A stretch of DNA of 64,000 nucleotides from assembly GCA_020850695.1 (NCBI GenBank), contig JADZEF010000238.1, positions 1 to 64,000 on the forward strand, given 5' to 3'. The position numbers and the translations under genes are program-made. Numbering within the stretch: position 1 is the first letter of the stretch; the number at the start of each line of letters is the position of its first letter. Positions 30,637 to 40,577 of this stretch are shown in pieces. This DNA is from Planctomycetaceae bacterium. GTDB taxonomy: Bacteria; Planctomycetota; Planctomycetia; Planctomycetales; Planctomycetaceae. The notes beneath the pieces are model-generated. The model made no database searches and had not been told where the DNA came from. It worked only from the letters and a program-made list of their open reading frames with translations.

Positions 30637-31218
30637 TCAGTCGCCGTGCTTCTGCCGCAGCCGCGACGACGTCCGCAGCATCCACTGGATCCGCTCGAAC
30701 TCGTCGAGCCAGTCCTGCACCACCTTCGGCGTCAGGTCGTCGTGCTTGCTGACCAGGCCCGTCGAGCAGGCCGCCCCCGTCACGCCCTGAGCCATCTGGC
30801 GATACTTCGACAGCGTCCGGTCGCCGGCCCGCCCGCACGGGAAATCATCCTCGCTCAGGAACAGGAGGGACGGGACCCGCGCGGCCCCGCAGATCGACAG
30901 CTCCGCCGCGAGATCGGGCGAGGCATCCCGATCGAAATAGCGGACCTTGATCGTCGGCGCGACCGCTTCGAAGTGAGCGAAGATCGGACACTGGTTGACG
31001 CAATCCCCGCACCACGTCCCCGCGACCACGATGACCTTCATCTCACGGGTGAAGCCCTTCAACAGCTCGACCTGCGCGTCGGTCAGGCGGATTTGGTCAT
31101 GCATCGCCCGCCACTTCCGCTTGTGGTCGTCCGACCCGAACTTGTCGAGGAACGCCGAGTAGGACAATCCCTGTCCGCATCGTGCACCGAAATTCACAGC
31201 AGACTCCAGAGAATTCAC
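30637..31218 (-). CDS. Thioredoxin-family protein
   Basis: A 193-residue cytosolic protein without signal peptide. The redox motif is GTWCGDCVNQCP, and the cis-Pro region is AARVPSLLFLSEDD. The N-terminal extension (LSYSAFLDKFGSDDHKRKW) and the C-terminal helix are features of a planctomycete thioredoxin-like group. Role is presumably thiol-disulfide or peroxide chemistry, not assignable further. The start is a GTG at 31218; translation from Met39 would lose conserved residues. It precedes nadD. Confidence 0.85.
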   Translation of the reverse strand: MNSLESAVNFGARCGQGLSYSAFLDKFGSDDHKRKWRAMHDQIRLTDAQVELLKGFTREMKVIVVAGTWCGDCVNQCPIFAHFEAVAPTIKVRYFDRDASPDLAAELSICGAARVPSLLFLSEDDFPCGRAGDRTLSKYRQMAQGVTGAACSTGLVSKHDDLTPKVVQDWLDEFERIQWMLRTSSRLRQKHGD

Positions 31219-31236
31219 AAACGACCGCCCTACCTT

Positions 31237-31734
31237 CTACAAGTCGCGAGGGGCATCGAGAGGAAGGATTCCGTTCAAGACGTCCAGCAACTCGGAGGCG
31301 CGAGGCGAGAAGGTTCGCCAGCCATACTCGAACCGATACCAATCATAGTAATTGTTGCATTCGAAGCAGACGCTGGTGCGGTAGATTTCGAACGGCCCGC
31401 AATAGAACGCCAGACCATACGGCGGTTCATGGCAGAGTGCCCCTCCTGCTTCGCTTTCCGTCGCCGTCAGGAACGCTTTCCGAATCGCCGTCGCATCGGC
31501 GCCTGTCACCAGCCGCTGCTCCAGAATTGGCGTCCAGGATTCGTAGGGCCGAATCGGAAAAGCACCGTCGCCGGTTTCCGATTTCGGCAGTTGGGGATCG
31601 AGGCGATAGACTACGACCGAAGTGGCAATTCGAACCCACATGCTGGCGGTGGCATTCCATGCCACGATGGCGAGAAAAGCGATTCCCAAAGCGCTCGCTG
31701 CGATGAAGAACTTCGTCCTGCGGCGCAGTTTCAT
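31237..31734 (-). CDS. Hypothetical membrane-anchored protein
   Basis: A 165-residue protein not recognised by family. It has a basic N-terminus (KLRRRTKFF) and one transmembrane helix (AASALGIAFLAIVAWNATA) followed by a domain with several Cys (GGALCHEPP, LAFYCGPFEIYRTSVCFECNNY) that could form disulfides outside the membrane. It lies 19 nt upstream of the thioredoxin-family gene, which may point to a redox link, but this is speculative. The ATG at 31734 (residue 6 of a slightly longer frame) is a guess. Confidence 0.55.
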   Translation of the reverse strand: MKLRRRTKFFIAASALGIAFLAIVAWNATASMWVRIATSVVVYRLDPQLPKSETGDGAFPIRPYESWTPILEQRLVTGADATAIRKAFLTATESEAGGALCHEPPYGLAFYCGPFEIYRTSVCFECNNYYDWYRFEYGWRTFSPRASELLDVLNGILPLDAPRDL

Positions 31735-31766
31735 GGAGACGTTCCGCACGGGATACAGGAATCTCG

Positions 31767-34388
31767 TTATTGCTTGGACACCACTTCGTCGAGGTTAAGC
31801 ATCAGTGTGCCGAGCGAGGTCAGGGCGGCGTGGTCGATGGGGTCGAGCGATTCGTTGCGGGGGGATTCGCCAACCTTCAGCAGCTTGAGGGCCGATTCCT
31901 GGTCGGCGGCGTAACGGGCCTTCAGCTGGTCGAATCGCGTCGTGAGGATCTGCTGTTCCTTTTCCGACGGAAGGCGGGACGTGAGACGGCGGAAGGCGTA
32001 CGCGATGCGTTCGGGCGTGGTCGGAGCGGCCAGCATCGCCTGCTGGGCGAGAGCGCGGGCGGCTTCGACGTAGGTGATGTCGTTGAGCGTGGCGAGAGCG
32101 TGGAGCGGGGTGTTGGTGCGGACCTGCTTGACGGTGCAGGTCTGCCGCGTGGCGGAGTCGAAGAACATCGTCGGGCCGACGATCCGCTTCCAGAAGGTAT
32201 AGAGACTGCGGCGATAGAGCTTGTCGCCGTGGTCCTGGTTGTACGACTGCTTGCCGAAGGTCGCTTCTTCCCAGATTCCGGGGGGCTGGTACGGATTGAC
32301 CGAGGGGCCGCCCGAGCGTTCGACCAGTAACCCTGCGGCAGCGAGGGCCTGGTCGCGGATCATGAAGGCGGGGAGGCGGAACCGCGCGCCGCGGGCCAGC
32401 AGGCGGTTTTCGGGGTCTTTCTCAACGAGGGCCGGCGTGACCTTCGAGGACTGTCGGTAGGTGGCGCTTGTGACGAGGAGGCGGTGGAGTCGTTTGATGT
32501 CCCAGGAGGGTCGAGGGTCGAGGGTCGAGGGACGAGGGACAGAGGTGAGTGGATTGGCCGTTATATCGCTGGATGGGTCTTTTGCTGTCACTAGACCCTC
32601 GTCCCTGGACCCTCGACCCTCCACCTCTTCCGCCAGCCAGTCGAGCAGCTCGGGATGCGACGGAAGTTCCCCCTGCACGCCGAAGTCTTCGACCGTCTTC
32701 ACGAGCCCCGTGCCGAAGAATTGCTGCCAGATGCGGTTGACGGTGACACGGGCGGTGAGCGGGTTGGCCGGGTCGACCAGCCAGCGGGCCAGCGCGAGGC
32801 GATTGGGCGGAGCGTCGGGCGGCAGAGGCGGGAGGGACTTGGGCGTGCCGATGCCGACCTTTTCTCCCTTCTTGTCGTAAGCGCCGCGGACGAGGATGTT
32901 GGTTTCGCGGCCCCCCTTCAGCGTGTCCATCACCATCACGCGGAGGATGCTGCCGTTGACGCCGTTGATCTGGTTTTTCACCTTGTCGAGCTTCGCCTGC
33001 AACTCCTGGCGGGCGGGGTCGTTCTTGAGATAGTGCTCGGTGAGAAGCTTCGCCTGGTCGGCGGGACGCTTGTCGGGTTCCGTCTTGAACGTCTCGCGAA
33101 GGTTTTCGGGGAGCGTGTCGACCTTTTCGGCGAGGCTCTTTTCCCATTCGGCCTGCTTCGGACGAAGCTCGGTCTCGCGGTCGGCGATCTGCTTTTCGAG
33201 CGGAGCCACCTGCGGTTGCAACTCGGCGAGTTGAGCCGCCTGCTCGGGCGTCGTCAGGTCGAGAGCGGGGGGGGTGGCTCCGGCGCGGCCGACGCCGTTT
33301 TCGGACGTGTTATTGAAGTAGGCCGCCATCTCGTAGTATTCGCGCTGCGTGAGCGGGTCGAACTTGTGATCGTGGCAGCGGCAGCACGTGAAGGTGAGGC
33401 CGAGCCAGACCGTGGCGGTCGTCTCGACGCGGTCGAAGACGTTTTCGACGCGGGTCTCTTCCGCGATGCGGCCCCCTTCGCCGTTGTGCATGTGGTTGCG
33501 GTTGAAGCCGGTCGCAAGGATCTGCTCGCGGGTGGCGTTCGGCAGCAGGTCGCCCGCGATCTGCTCGATCGTGAACTGGTCGTAGGGCATGTTCTCGTTG
33601 AGCTGCCGGATGACCCAGTCGCGCCACGGCCACATGGTGCGGGTGGGGTCCCCCTGGAAGCCGTTGGTGTCGGCATAGCGTGCGGCGTCGAGCCATTCCC
33701 ACGCCATGCGTTCGCCGTAACGGGGCGATGCCAGCAGGCGGTCGACGAGCCGTTCGTAGGCCTCAGGCGCGGAGTCGGCGAGGAACGTGTCGATCTCTTC
33801 GGGTGTCGGCGGCAGTCCCGTCAGGTCGAGCGTAACGCGGCGGATGAGTTGCTCGCGTGTCGCCTCGGGAGACGGCTTGAGGCCCTCCTTGTCGAGTCGC
33901 GCGAGGACGAAGTAGTCGAGCCCATTCCGCGGCCAGGCGGCGTCGCTGACTTTGGGCAGGGCCGGACGGACCGGAGCCTCGTAGGCCCAGTGCTTGCCCC
34001 AGATCGCTCCTTCATCGACCCACTTCTTGAGCGTTTCGATCTGCTTCGCATTGAGAGGTTTCTTCGAGGAGAGCGGCGGCATCACCTCGTCCGTGTTCGT
34101 CGAAGCGACGCGCCGCACCAGCTCGCTCTCGGCCGACTTGCCGGGGATCAGCACGGGGCCGTCCTTGCGAAACGCTCCGTCTTTGGTGTCGAGCCGCAGG
34201 TCGGCCTGCCGGGCGGCGGCGTCGGGTCCGTGGCAGGCGTAGCAGTATTCGCTGAGGATCGGCAGCACGTCACGACGAAAATCGACCGTCGGCTCGGCGG
34301 CGGATGCGTATGTCCTGGCGAGCGACAGGAAGGCGGACGCAAAGAAAGTAGCCCTCACGCTCCGCGTGAGGACAAGCCGGGCGCGCAT
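31767..34388 (-). CDS. PSCyt1-DUF1549-DUF1553 planctomycete cytochrome-like protein
   Basis: An 873-residue exported protein. After a signal segment ([16 protein letters not shown]) comes a PSCyt1 domain with haem motif CYACHG (about 45-100). DUF1549/PSCyt2 follows ([22 protein letters not shown] through [13 protein letters not shown]), then a coiled-coil region ([21 protein letters not shown]), and DUF1553/PSD1 ([27 protein letters not shown] to the end). Such proteins occur in hundreds of planctomycete loci, usually paired with DUF1501, which is absent here. Function is not established. Two palindromic repeats intrude: one covers the start codon and N-terminal residues, another lies in frame before [10 protein letters not shown]. 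Confidence 0.9.
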   Translation of the reverse strand: MRARLVLTRSVRATFFASAFLSLARTYASAAEPTVDFRRDVLPILSEYCYACHGPDAAARQADLRLDTKDGAFRKDGPVLIPGKSAESELVRRVASTNTDEVMPPLSSKKPLNAKQIETLKKWVDEGAIWGKHWAYEAPVRPALPKVSDAAWPRNGLDYFVLARLDKEGLKPSPEATREQLIRRVTLDLTGLPPTPEEIDTFLADSAPEAYERLVDRLLASPRYGERMAWEWLDAARYADTNGFQGDPTRTMWPWRDWVIRQLNENMPYDQFTIEQIAGDLLPNATREQILATGFNRNHMHNGEGGRIAEETRVENVFDRVETTATVWLGLTFTCCRCHDHKFDPLTQREYYEMAAYFNNTSENGVGRAGATPPALDLTTPEQAAQLAELQPQVAPLEKQIADRETELRPKQAEWEKSLAEKVDTLPENLRETFKTEPDKRPADQAKLLTEHYLKNDPARQELQAKLDKVKNQINGVNGSILRVMVMDTLKGGRETNILVRGAYDKKGEKVGIGTPKSLPPLPPDAPPNRLALARWLVDPANPLTARVTVNRIWQQFFGTGLVKTVEDFGVQGELPSHPELLDWLAEEVEGRGSRDEGLVTAKDPSSDITANPLTSVPRPSTLDPRPSWDIKRLHRLLVTSATYRQSSKVTPALVEKDPENRLLARGARFRLPAFMIRDQALAAAGLLVERSGGPSVNPYQPPGIWEEATFGKQSYNQDHGDKLYRRSLYTFWKRIVGPTMFFDSATRQTCTVKQVRTNTPLHALATLNDITYVEAARALAQQAMLAAPTTPERIAYAFRRLTSRLPSEKEQQILTTRFDQLKARYAADQESALKLLKVGESPRNESLDPIDHAALTSLGTLMLNLDEVVSKQ
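32505..32623. repeat. Inverted-repeat element inserted in frame within the DUF1553 gene
   Basis: GGAGGGTCGAGGGTC with a tandem GAGGGTC extension and AGGGACGAGGG (32505-32540) is mirrored by CCCTCGTCCCTGGACCCTCGACCCTCC (32595-32621). About 40 codons are contributed to the host gene between LAEE and [10 protein letters not shown], a junction that is normally contiguous in DUF1553 proteins. The insert remains open with no frame disruption. Confidence 0.85.
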
Positions 34389-34459
34389 GAAGCGTGGTTG
34401 GACAGACGATGCTCCACGCACCGAAGGCTTAACCCCATGCGGAGCGTGAGGGCTACTTT
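34345..34459. repeat. REPIN-like inverted repeat overlapping the DUF1553 gene start
   Basis: AAAGTAGCCCTCACGCTCCGCGTGAGG (34345-34371) and CATGCGGAGCGTGAGGGCTACTTT (34436-34459) form an inverted pair. The gene start at 34388 lies inside the element. The left arm is translated into [10 protein letters not shown] at the head of the signal segment. Confidence 0.85.
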
Positions 34460-34609
34460 GAAAGGCCGTCCCGACGAAGTCTGAGTGAGACACCAGCGCG
34501 GCCTCCTGTCGACGTCTGCGTTGGATTGGAATCAATGAGGGACGAACTCGATCTCGAACGACAGAATGACAGCCTGGAAGGCTATCCCACGGAAAGGCAG
34601 TTCGCGGCT

Positions 34610-35707
<1,098 letters not shown>

Positions 35708-36008
35708 CGTGTGCTCCGCGGAAGAATGGAACCGGAGGGACCTCGCCGACCGGGCCTTTCACTGTAACCCGCTGCAGCGTGCGTGTGCAAAGCCGGGCGC
35801 GTTGCTGCAAGTTTCATGCTTCAAAGCCTCCAAGTGCACCCTTCGATGGTCGGCCGCTGGATAATCCCGTGCTCCTGCTTTGCGGGGTGACCTGACCGGC
35901 GAACGAAAGAAAGCGCCGATTGACGCCCTCCGGCTCTCGCGCTACGATCGACACGTGTTCGAACGGAGGACCGGACCGCAATGCGGGCCGGCGGGAAGGG
36001 GGGTTTTC
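35708..36008. promoter_or_regulatory. Divergent intergenic region, moxR / nucleoside hydrolase-like gene
   Basis: About 300 nt separate the divergent MoxR and nucleoside-hydrolase-like genes and must contain both promoters. No clear -35/-10 pair could be assigned with confidence. A GGAAGGGG ribosome binding site lies near 35993-36000, just before the GTG start at 36009. No gene is evident. Confidence 0.35.
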
Positions 36009-36989
36009 GTGCCGCAGAAACTCATCATTGATGCGGACCCCGGGATCGGCGACGCTCTGGCCATTGCGGTCGCCCTGTTCGACCCCGAGATCGACCTGAT
36101 CGGCGTCACGGCGACTTCAGGCTGTGTGTCGGGGCCGGCCGCCACCCGCAACATCCAGGCAATCATCGAAGCCCTCGATCCCCCCAAGTGGCCGCGGATC
36201 GGGAGCTGCGATCGCGAAACGCTGCCGACCCTTCGCGACTTCGCGACGGAGAGTGTCTCCACCTCGGCGCTGAATGGTCCGTCGGGACTCGGCGACTGGG
36301 ATTTCCGCGTCGCCGAACTGGCCAGCCCGAAGGATTCGGCCAAGCTGTTGATCGAACTGACGCGGGCCGAACCGCTCGAAATCACGCTGCTGACGCTTGG
36401 CCCGCTGACGAACGTCGCGCTGGCGCTCGACCGGGCTCCAGACTTCCTGGATCTCCTGAAGGGAATTGTCGTCCTCGGCGGATCGGTCACGGCGGGCGGC
36501 GATGTGACGCCCGCGGCCGAGTTCAACATCTTCTCGAACCCCGAAGCGGCCCGCGCCGTTCTCGGATCGCCGGCGACCAAAACGCTCGTCCCGCTCGACG
36601 TTTCGTGCGTGCCCGTGCTGACATTCGACCAGCACAAGCGGCTTCCGAATAACGAATCGACTCTGATGGGCAGGTTCTTGCAGTCGCTCCTTCCTTTCGC
36701 TCTCCGTGCCCATCACCAGCACCTGGGACTTGAAGGGATGCGACTGAACGAGGTCGCGGCGGTGGCCGCCATTTCGCGCCCGGAGATGTTCCAGGTCTCG
36801 CCGATGGCAGTCGATGTCGAAACGAAAGGCGAACTGACCCGCGGGATGACGGTGTTCGATCGTCGCGGTCAGCAGCACTGGAAAAGCAATATCGACGTGC
36901 TGCGCGAGGTCGAGTCACAGGCCGTCATTGACTATTTGACGGCCACGTTGCGGCGCGCCGGCAATGGCCCGTCCGGAGGATCGGCATGA
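36009..36989 (+). CDS. Inosine-uridine nucleoside hydrolase-like protein with altered metal site
   Basis: A 326-residue protein of the IUNH family, which normally cleaves the N-glycosidic bond of ribonucleosides using a Ca2+ held by Asp residues. The N-terminal motif reads DADPGIGD (Asp8, Asp10, Gly14, Asp15), whereas the family motif is DxDPGxDD; Gly14 replaces an Asp. GPLTNVALAL is intact. The C-terminal HD motif reads LNEVAAV (Asn247-Glu248), replacing His-Asp. Activity may be changed or lost. The start is the GTG at 36009, supported by GGAAGGGG upstream. It overlaps ruvX by 4 nt (ATGA). Confidence 0.82.
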   Translation: MPQKLIIDADPGIGDALAIAVALFDPEIDLIGVTATSGCVSGPAATRNIQAIIEALDPPKWPRIGSCDRETLPTLRDFATESVSTSALNGPSGLGDWDFRVAELASPKDSAKLLIELTRAEPLEITLLTLGPLTNVALALDRAPDFLDLLKGIVVLGGSVTAGGDVTPAAEFNIFSNPEAARAVLGSPATKTLVPLDVSCVPVLTFDQHKRLPNNESTLMGRFLQSLLPFALRAHHQHLGLEGMRLNEVAAVAAISRPEMFQVSPMAVDVETKGELTRGMTVFDRRGQQHWKSNIDVLREVESQAVIDYLTATLRRAGNGPSGGSA

Positions 36990-37513
36990 CGATCCGCAAG
37001 AAGTCGAAGACTTCGTTCCCCCTCCACGGCCGCCTGCTGGGGCTCGACTACGGGACGAAGCGCTTCGGCGTCGCTCTTTCGAACGACGAGCAGACGATCG
37101 CCAGCCCGCTCGAGAACCGCACGCGACGATCCCCCGAACAGGACGGCGCGTTCCTGGCATCGCTCGCGACCGACTACGACGTCGTCGGTCTGGTCGTCGG
37201 GCTTCCCGTCCACATGAGCGGCCAGGAAGGGGGCAAAGCCCGCGAAGCCCGCAACTTCGGTCAGTGGGCGGGCCGCGTGACCGGCCTTCCGGTCCGCTAC
37301 TTCGACGAGCGATACACGTCCCTCATCGCCGAACATCACCTGCTGAGCGCCGGCGTCAGCGAAAAGAAGCGGAAGGAGCGGCTCGACAAGGTCGCCGCCC
37401 AGGTGCTGTTGCAGGGCTATCTCGATTCCACCGACCGCACCGCCGCTCCGGCGGCGCTGCGTGAAGCCGAAACCCGTCCGGCGAAAGCGGGTGAGCAGGA
37501 CGAGTCACCGTGA
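36986..37513 (+). CDS. ruvX: RuvX/YqgF-type Holliday junction resolvase-like nuclease
   Basis: A 175-residue RNase H-fold protein. The core has GLDYGTKRFGVALS with the first catalytic Asp, VVGLPVHMSGQEG, YFDERYTSLIAE with Glu/Asp, and LDKVAAQVLLQGYLD with the last catalytic Asp. YqgF proteins process pre-16S rRNA and may resolve Holliday junctions. The C-terminal 25 residues are a low-complexity tail. It starts at the ATG overlapping the stop of the nucleoside hydrolase-like gene, so translation is coupled. Confidence 0.93.
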   Translation: MTIRKKSKTSFPLHGRLLGLDYGTKRFGVALSNDEQTIASPLENRTRRSPEQDGAFLASLATDYDVVGLVVGLPVHMSGQEGGKAREARNFGQWAGRVTGLPVRYFDERYTSLIAEHHLLSAGVSEKKRKERLDKVAAQVLLQGYLDSTDRTAAPAALREAETRPAKAGEQDESP

Positions 37514-37570
37514 TCGGCGTTGCCCCCGCAGCACAGCAGTCCGTCACGCTCTGAGAGCCGTTCGGCACAT

Positions 37571-38344
37571 TCAGTTGTTCGACGCCACCGCCACGGCCGC
37601 CGTCGAGCGCACCGCGGGCTTCGCAGCCAGTGCCGGGTCGCAGTAGGGGCAGCCTTCGCCGTAGACGATCCGGGTGCATTGAGGGCATTCGTGAGCGCCG
37701 AAATACGCCGGCGGGGCGGCCGATGTGCGCTGCCAGCCGAGGAAGCCGAAGACGAGTGCGGCAAACACGGCCACCATCCACGCTCCGGTTCCCATTGAAA
37801 GGAACGAAGCGAACACGACGGAGCCCCAGCAGACGACGTACAGAACCAAGTCTTGGACCATCCGGCGGCGTGCTTTCGCCTTCTCGAAGCTGTTCCGCGT
37901 TTCCCGTCCGATCTCCTGCCGCATCAGGTCGCGCTTCTCGCGTGCGACGCGCTCCGCTTGCGGCGTGGCCTCGGCGGCCCGGAGCAGCCGCTCGACGCTG
38001 TCCAGAGTGCGGTAAGCGTCGTCGAAATCGAAGCGGTCCTGATGGGCCCAGCGGTTGCGGAAGTCGCGAAGCTCGCTCACCAGACTGCGTTCGACCGGTC
38101 CGAAGACATGCTTGAAGACCCGGTTCCACTGGTCCCAGATGACCGTGAGGACCGCGGCCGCGTCCCACCGCACGACTTCGCCCTGGGGCAGACCGCCGCC
38201 TCCTCGTTCATCGCGAAAACTGTCGCGGGCGGCGTGGATCCAGCCGTCTCCGTAGGTTGCCTTGAGGTGTCTCTCGACAAAGCCGACCATTCCGAGCGTC
38301 AACTGGTCGAGGGCGTCGGTCACTCGTTGGTGGGTCGTCGGCAT
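37571..38344 (-). CDS. Swt1-like HEPN domain protein with TM pair and zinc ribbon
   Basis: A 257-residue protein not assigned to a named bacterial gene. The N-terminal domain (about 1-130) resembles Swt1-type HEPN domains: WDQWNRVFKHVFG and then LRDFRNRWAHQDRFDFDDAYRTLDSVERLL. RNRWAH (Arg96, His101) matches the HEPN R-x4-H ribonuclease motif. Two hydrophobic helices follow (LVLYVVCWGSVVFASFL, WMVAVFAALVFGFLGW). The C-terminus has a CPQC...CPYC zinc ribbon (Cys220, 223, 232, 235). Such HEPN domains occur in phage defence and stress proteins; the function here is open. It is convergent with ruvX. Confidence 0.68.
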   Translation of the reverse strand: MPTTHQRVTDALDQLTLGMVGFVERHLKATYGDGWIHAARDSFRDERGGGGLPQGEVVRWDAAAVLTVIWDQWNRVFKHVFGPVERSLVSELRDFRNRWAHQDRFDFDDAYRTLDSVERLLRAAEATPQAERVAREKRDLMRQEIGRETRNSFEKAKARRRMVQDLVLYVVCWGSVVFASFLSMGTGAWMVAVFAALVFGFLGWQRTSAAPPAYFGAHECPQCTRIVYGEGCPYCDPALAAKPAVRSTAAVAVASNN

Positions 38345-38616
38345 GCTCGGCACCTTGTGCGGGGCGATGCTCCACCCAGTCATCGCAATTCGAAGGAACG
38401 GCGCGTGGAGAATCGGAGACGAGGCAATGTTCTCCGCGCCCCTTTCAATGTAACGGGGATGTGCGTGACGGATTGACCGATAAGCACAGGAATCGTCCGG
38501 GAATTCCGCGCTCGGTGTGAAGAGAATCGGGCCGCAACGATTGTGACGATTGTTCCGGCCAGGGCATGTTGGGGAAGGCGGCTCGTCCGGCGTCGGACGG
38601 TTGCGTGGCCGCCCGT

Positions 38617-39597
38617 CTATCCGGCGCGGCGCAGCAACGCCGTGTGAGGACTGCCGGGGCGGGCGAGGGCGCTGCGGGCAGCGCGGTCGCAGAGGTCGGA
38701 GAAGTCGATGCCCATGCGGGCGGCCGCCTTGGGAATCAGGCTGTGGCTCGTCATGCCGGGAATCGTGTTGACCTCGAGGACCCAGGGTTGCCCCCAGGCA
38801 TCGACCCGCAGGTCGACCCGGGAGACGCCGGTCGCGCCGACAGCCCGCACGGCTCGGGCGGCCAGCATTTCGACGGCGCGGACGACGGCCGGCGGATGGT
38901 CGAACTCGAAGTGGTACAGCGTCTCTTCATCCTGATACTTCGCCTGGTAGTCGAAGAAGCCGCGCGGCGTTTCGATCTGGATGACGGGGAGCACGAGGTC
39001 GTCGATGAGGCCCACCGTCCACTCGGTTCCAGAGATCATCGTTTCGAGCAGGCCGAACGGCCCGTAGTGGAAGCAGCGGCTGAGCGCCTCGGGGAGGTCG
39101 TCGATCGAGTCGCAGATCGTCACGCCGAGGCTGGAGCCCTGGGCGTCCGGCTTGACCACCAGCGGGAATCCAAGGCGGCGGGCGGCGCGGTCGATTCGCG
39201 AGGCGATGTCCGACTCGTGAATGACGACGTGCGGCGGCGTCGCCACTCCCGCATGGCCGAAGCGCTCCTTCGCGGTGGATTTGCTGAACGCGACCCGCGA
39301 GGCGGCACGGTCGCTGCCGGTGTAACGGACGCCGAGGTCGTCGAGAATCGCCTGCACCTGACCGTCTTCGCCGAACGTGCCGTGCAGAGCGAGGAAGGCG
39401 AGGTCGTGCTGCGACCAGTCGACCTGGGTCAGCGGCGTTTGGGCGGGGTCGATCGATGTGACGGCGTGGCCGCGCTGCCTGAGGGCATCGGCGACAGCGG
39501 TTCCGCTTTCGAGGCTGATCGCTCGTTCGGCCGAGGGGCCGCCCGCGAGAACGGCAACCCGCAACGAACGGTCGGATGGGATAATTTCGTGCGTCAT
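38617..39597 (-). CDS. ddl: D-alanine--D-alanine ligase
   Basis: A 326-residue ATP-grasp enzyme that joins two D-Ala for the peptidoglycan stem. The N-terminus has VAVLAGGPSAERAISLESG, with the family HGTFGEDG motif following. The ATP-grasp core includes PLVVKPDAQGSSLGVTI, the Glu/Asn metal ligands are in LEVNTIPGMT, and the catalytic Ser is in SHSLIPKAA. All are intact. The ATG at 39597 is preferred because upstream codons show no conservation. It follows murB by about 100 nt, the last gene of a murC-murB-ddl cluster. Confidence 0.95.
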   Translation of the reverse strand: MTHEIIPSDRSLRVAVLAGGPSAERAISLESGTAVADALRQRGHAVTSIDPAQTPLTQVDWSQHDLAFLALHGTFGEDGQVQAILDDLGVRYTGSDRAASRVAFSKSTAKERFGHAGVATPPHVVIHESDIASRIDRAARRLGFPLVVKPDAQGSSLGVTICDSIDDLPEALSRCFHYGPFGLLETMISGTEWTVGLIDDLVLPVIQIETPRGFFDYQAKYQDEETLYHFEFDHPPAVVRAVEMLAARAVRAVGATGVSRVDLRVDAWGQPWVLEVNTIPGMTSHSLIPKAAARMGIDFSDLCDRAARSALARPGSPHTALLRRAG

Positions 39598-39698
39598 GGA
39601 AGCGTCCTTGCTTCGTGCGGGCGGAGTGAAAGGCAAAGGCAACGCGAACCCGCAAGCGGCGAGCGCTGCCGTGACCGCCGCCTCTCGCTGCCGACGAC

Positions 39699-40577
39699 TT
39701 ACCAGATTTGGACTTCCAGCTCCAGAGGAACTCCGAACTGCTCGGCCACCCGCGAGCGGGCCAGCTCGATCAGTTGAAGGACGTCGGCCGCCTTCGCCCC
39801 TTCGCTGGTGACGATGAAGTTGCCGTGGCGGTCGCTGATCTCAGCCTCGCCCTTCCGCATTCCCTTGAGGCCCGCCTGCTCGATCAGGGCTCCGGCGCTC
39901 AGGCCGCGGGGGTTCTTGAAGATGCAGCCCGCCGACTGGAAGGTGAGCGGCTGGGTCGCCTTCTTCATGATCCAGATCGTCCGCATGCGACGGGTGATCT
40001 CGTCCGGATCCCCCTTCATCAGCTCGAATTCGCCGTCGAGGATCACCAGCTCGTCGATGCTGCTGGTGCGGTAGGCGAAGGAGAGTTCGTCTTCCGTCCG
40101 CGTGACGATTTCGCCTTTGTCGGTGAGGGCGCGGACGCTGCGGACGAACTGGCCGATGTCGCCGCTCTTGCCGCCGGCATTTCCCTTGAGAGCGCCGCCG
40201 ACCGTCCCTGGAATCCCCACGAGGACTTCCATCCCCGCCAGCCCCGACTTCACCGCGTGCGAGATGACGTTGGAGAGGAGAGCCCCCGCACCGGCCCGGA
40301 TACGGGTGCCTTCGGTGGTAATCTGTGAGAAGCCGTTCCCCTCGATCTGGATGACAGCTCCGGCGATGCCCTCGTCCCGAACGATGACGTTCGACCCGCT
40401 GCCTAAGATGCGAATGGGGATCTGGTCGTGGACGCACGTCTTCACGACCGAGACCAGTTCGTCCTGCGTGCGCGGCTGGATGAAGTATTGAGCCGGTCCG
40501 CCGACCCCAAGCCAGGTGTGCGGGGCGAGCGGTTCATCCTGCCGGACGATGTCGGCGAAGCTGTCGAGCAAGCTCAT
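39699..40577 (-). CDS. murB: UDP-N-acetylenolpyruvoylglucosamine reductase
   Basis: A 292-residue FAD enzyme that reduces enolpyruvyl-UDP-GlcNAc to UDP-MurNAc. The FAD-binding region has HTWLGVGGPAQYF and ILGSGSNVIVRD. The mid region has GLAGMEVLVGIPGTVGGALKGNAGG, and the C-terminal part SAGCIFKNP and LSAGALIEQAGLKG. In the Ser-containing catalytic motif, type II MurB has SCFKNP and here it is SAGCIFKNP. The gene begins within the last 44 nt of murC, so they are translationally coupled. Confidence 0.95.
   Translation of the reverse strand: MSLLDSFADIVRQDEPLAPHTWLGVGGPAQYFIQPRTQDELVSVVKTCVHDQIPIRILGSGSNVIVRDEGIAGAVIQIEGNGFSQITTEGTRIRAGAGALLSNVISHAVKSGLAGMEVLVGIPGTVGGALKGNAGGKSGDIGQFVRSVRALTDKGEIVTRTEDELSFAYRTSSIDELVILDGEFELMKGDPDEITRRMRTIWIMKKATQPLTFQSAGCIFKNPRGLSAGALIEQAGLKGMRKGEAEISDRHGNFIVTSEGAKAADVLQLIELARSRVAEQFGVPLELEVQIW

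Noticed and set aside
32655-34484. 609-codon plus-strand frame opposite the DUF1553 gene
   Set aside because: No family motifs, and the minus strand carries clear PSCyt1, DUF1549 and DUF1553 domains.
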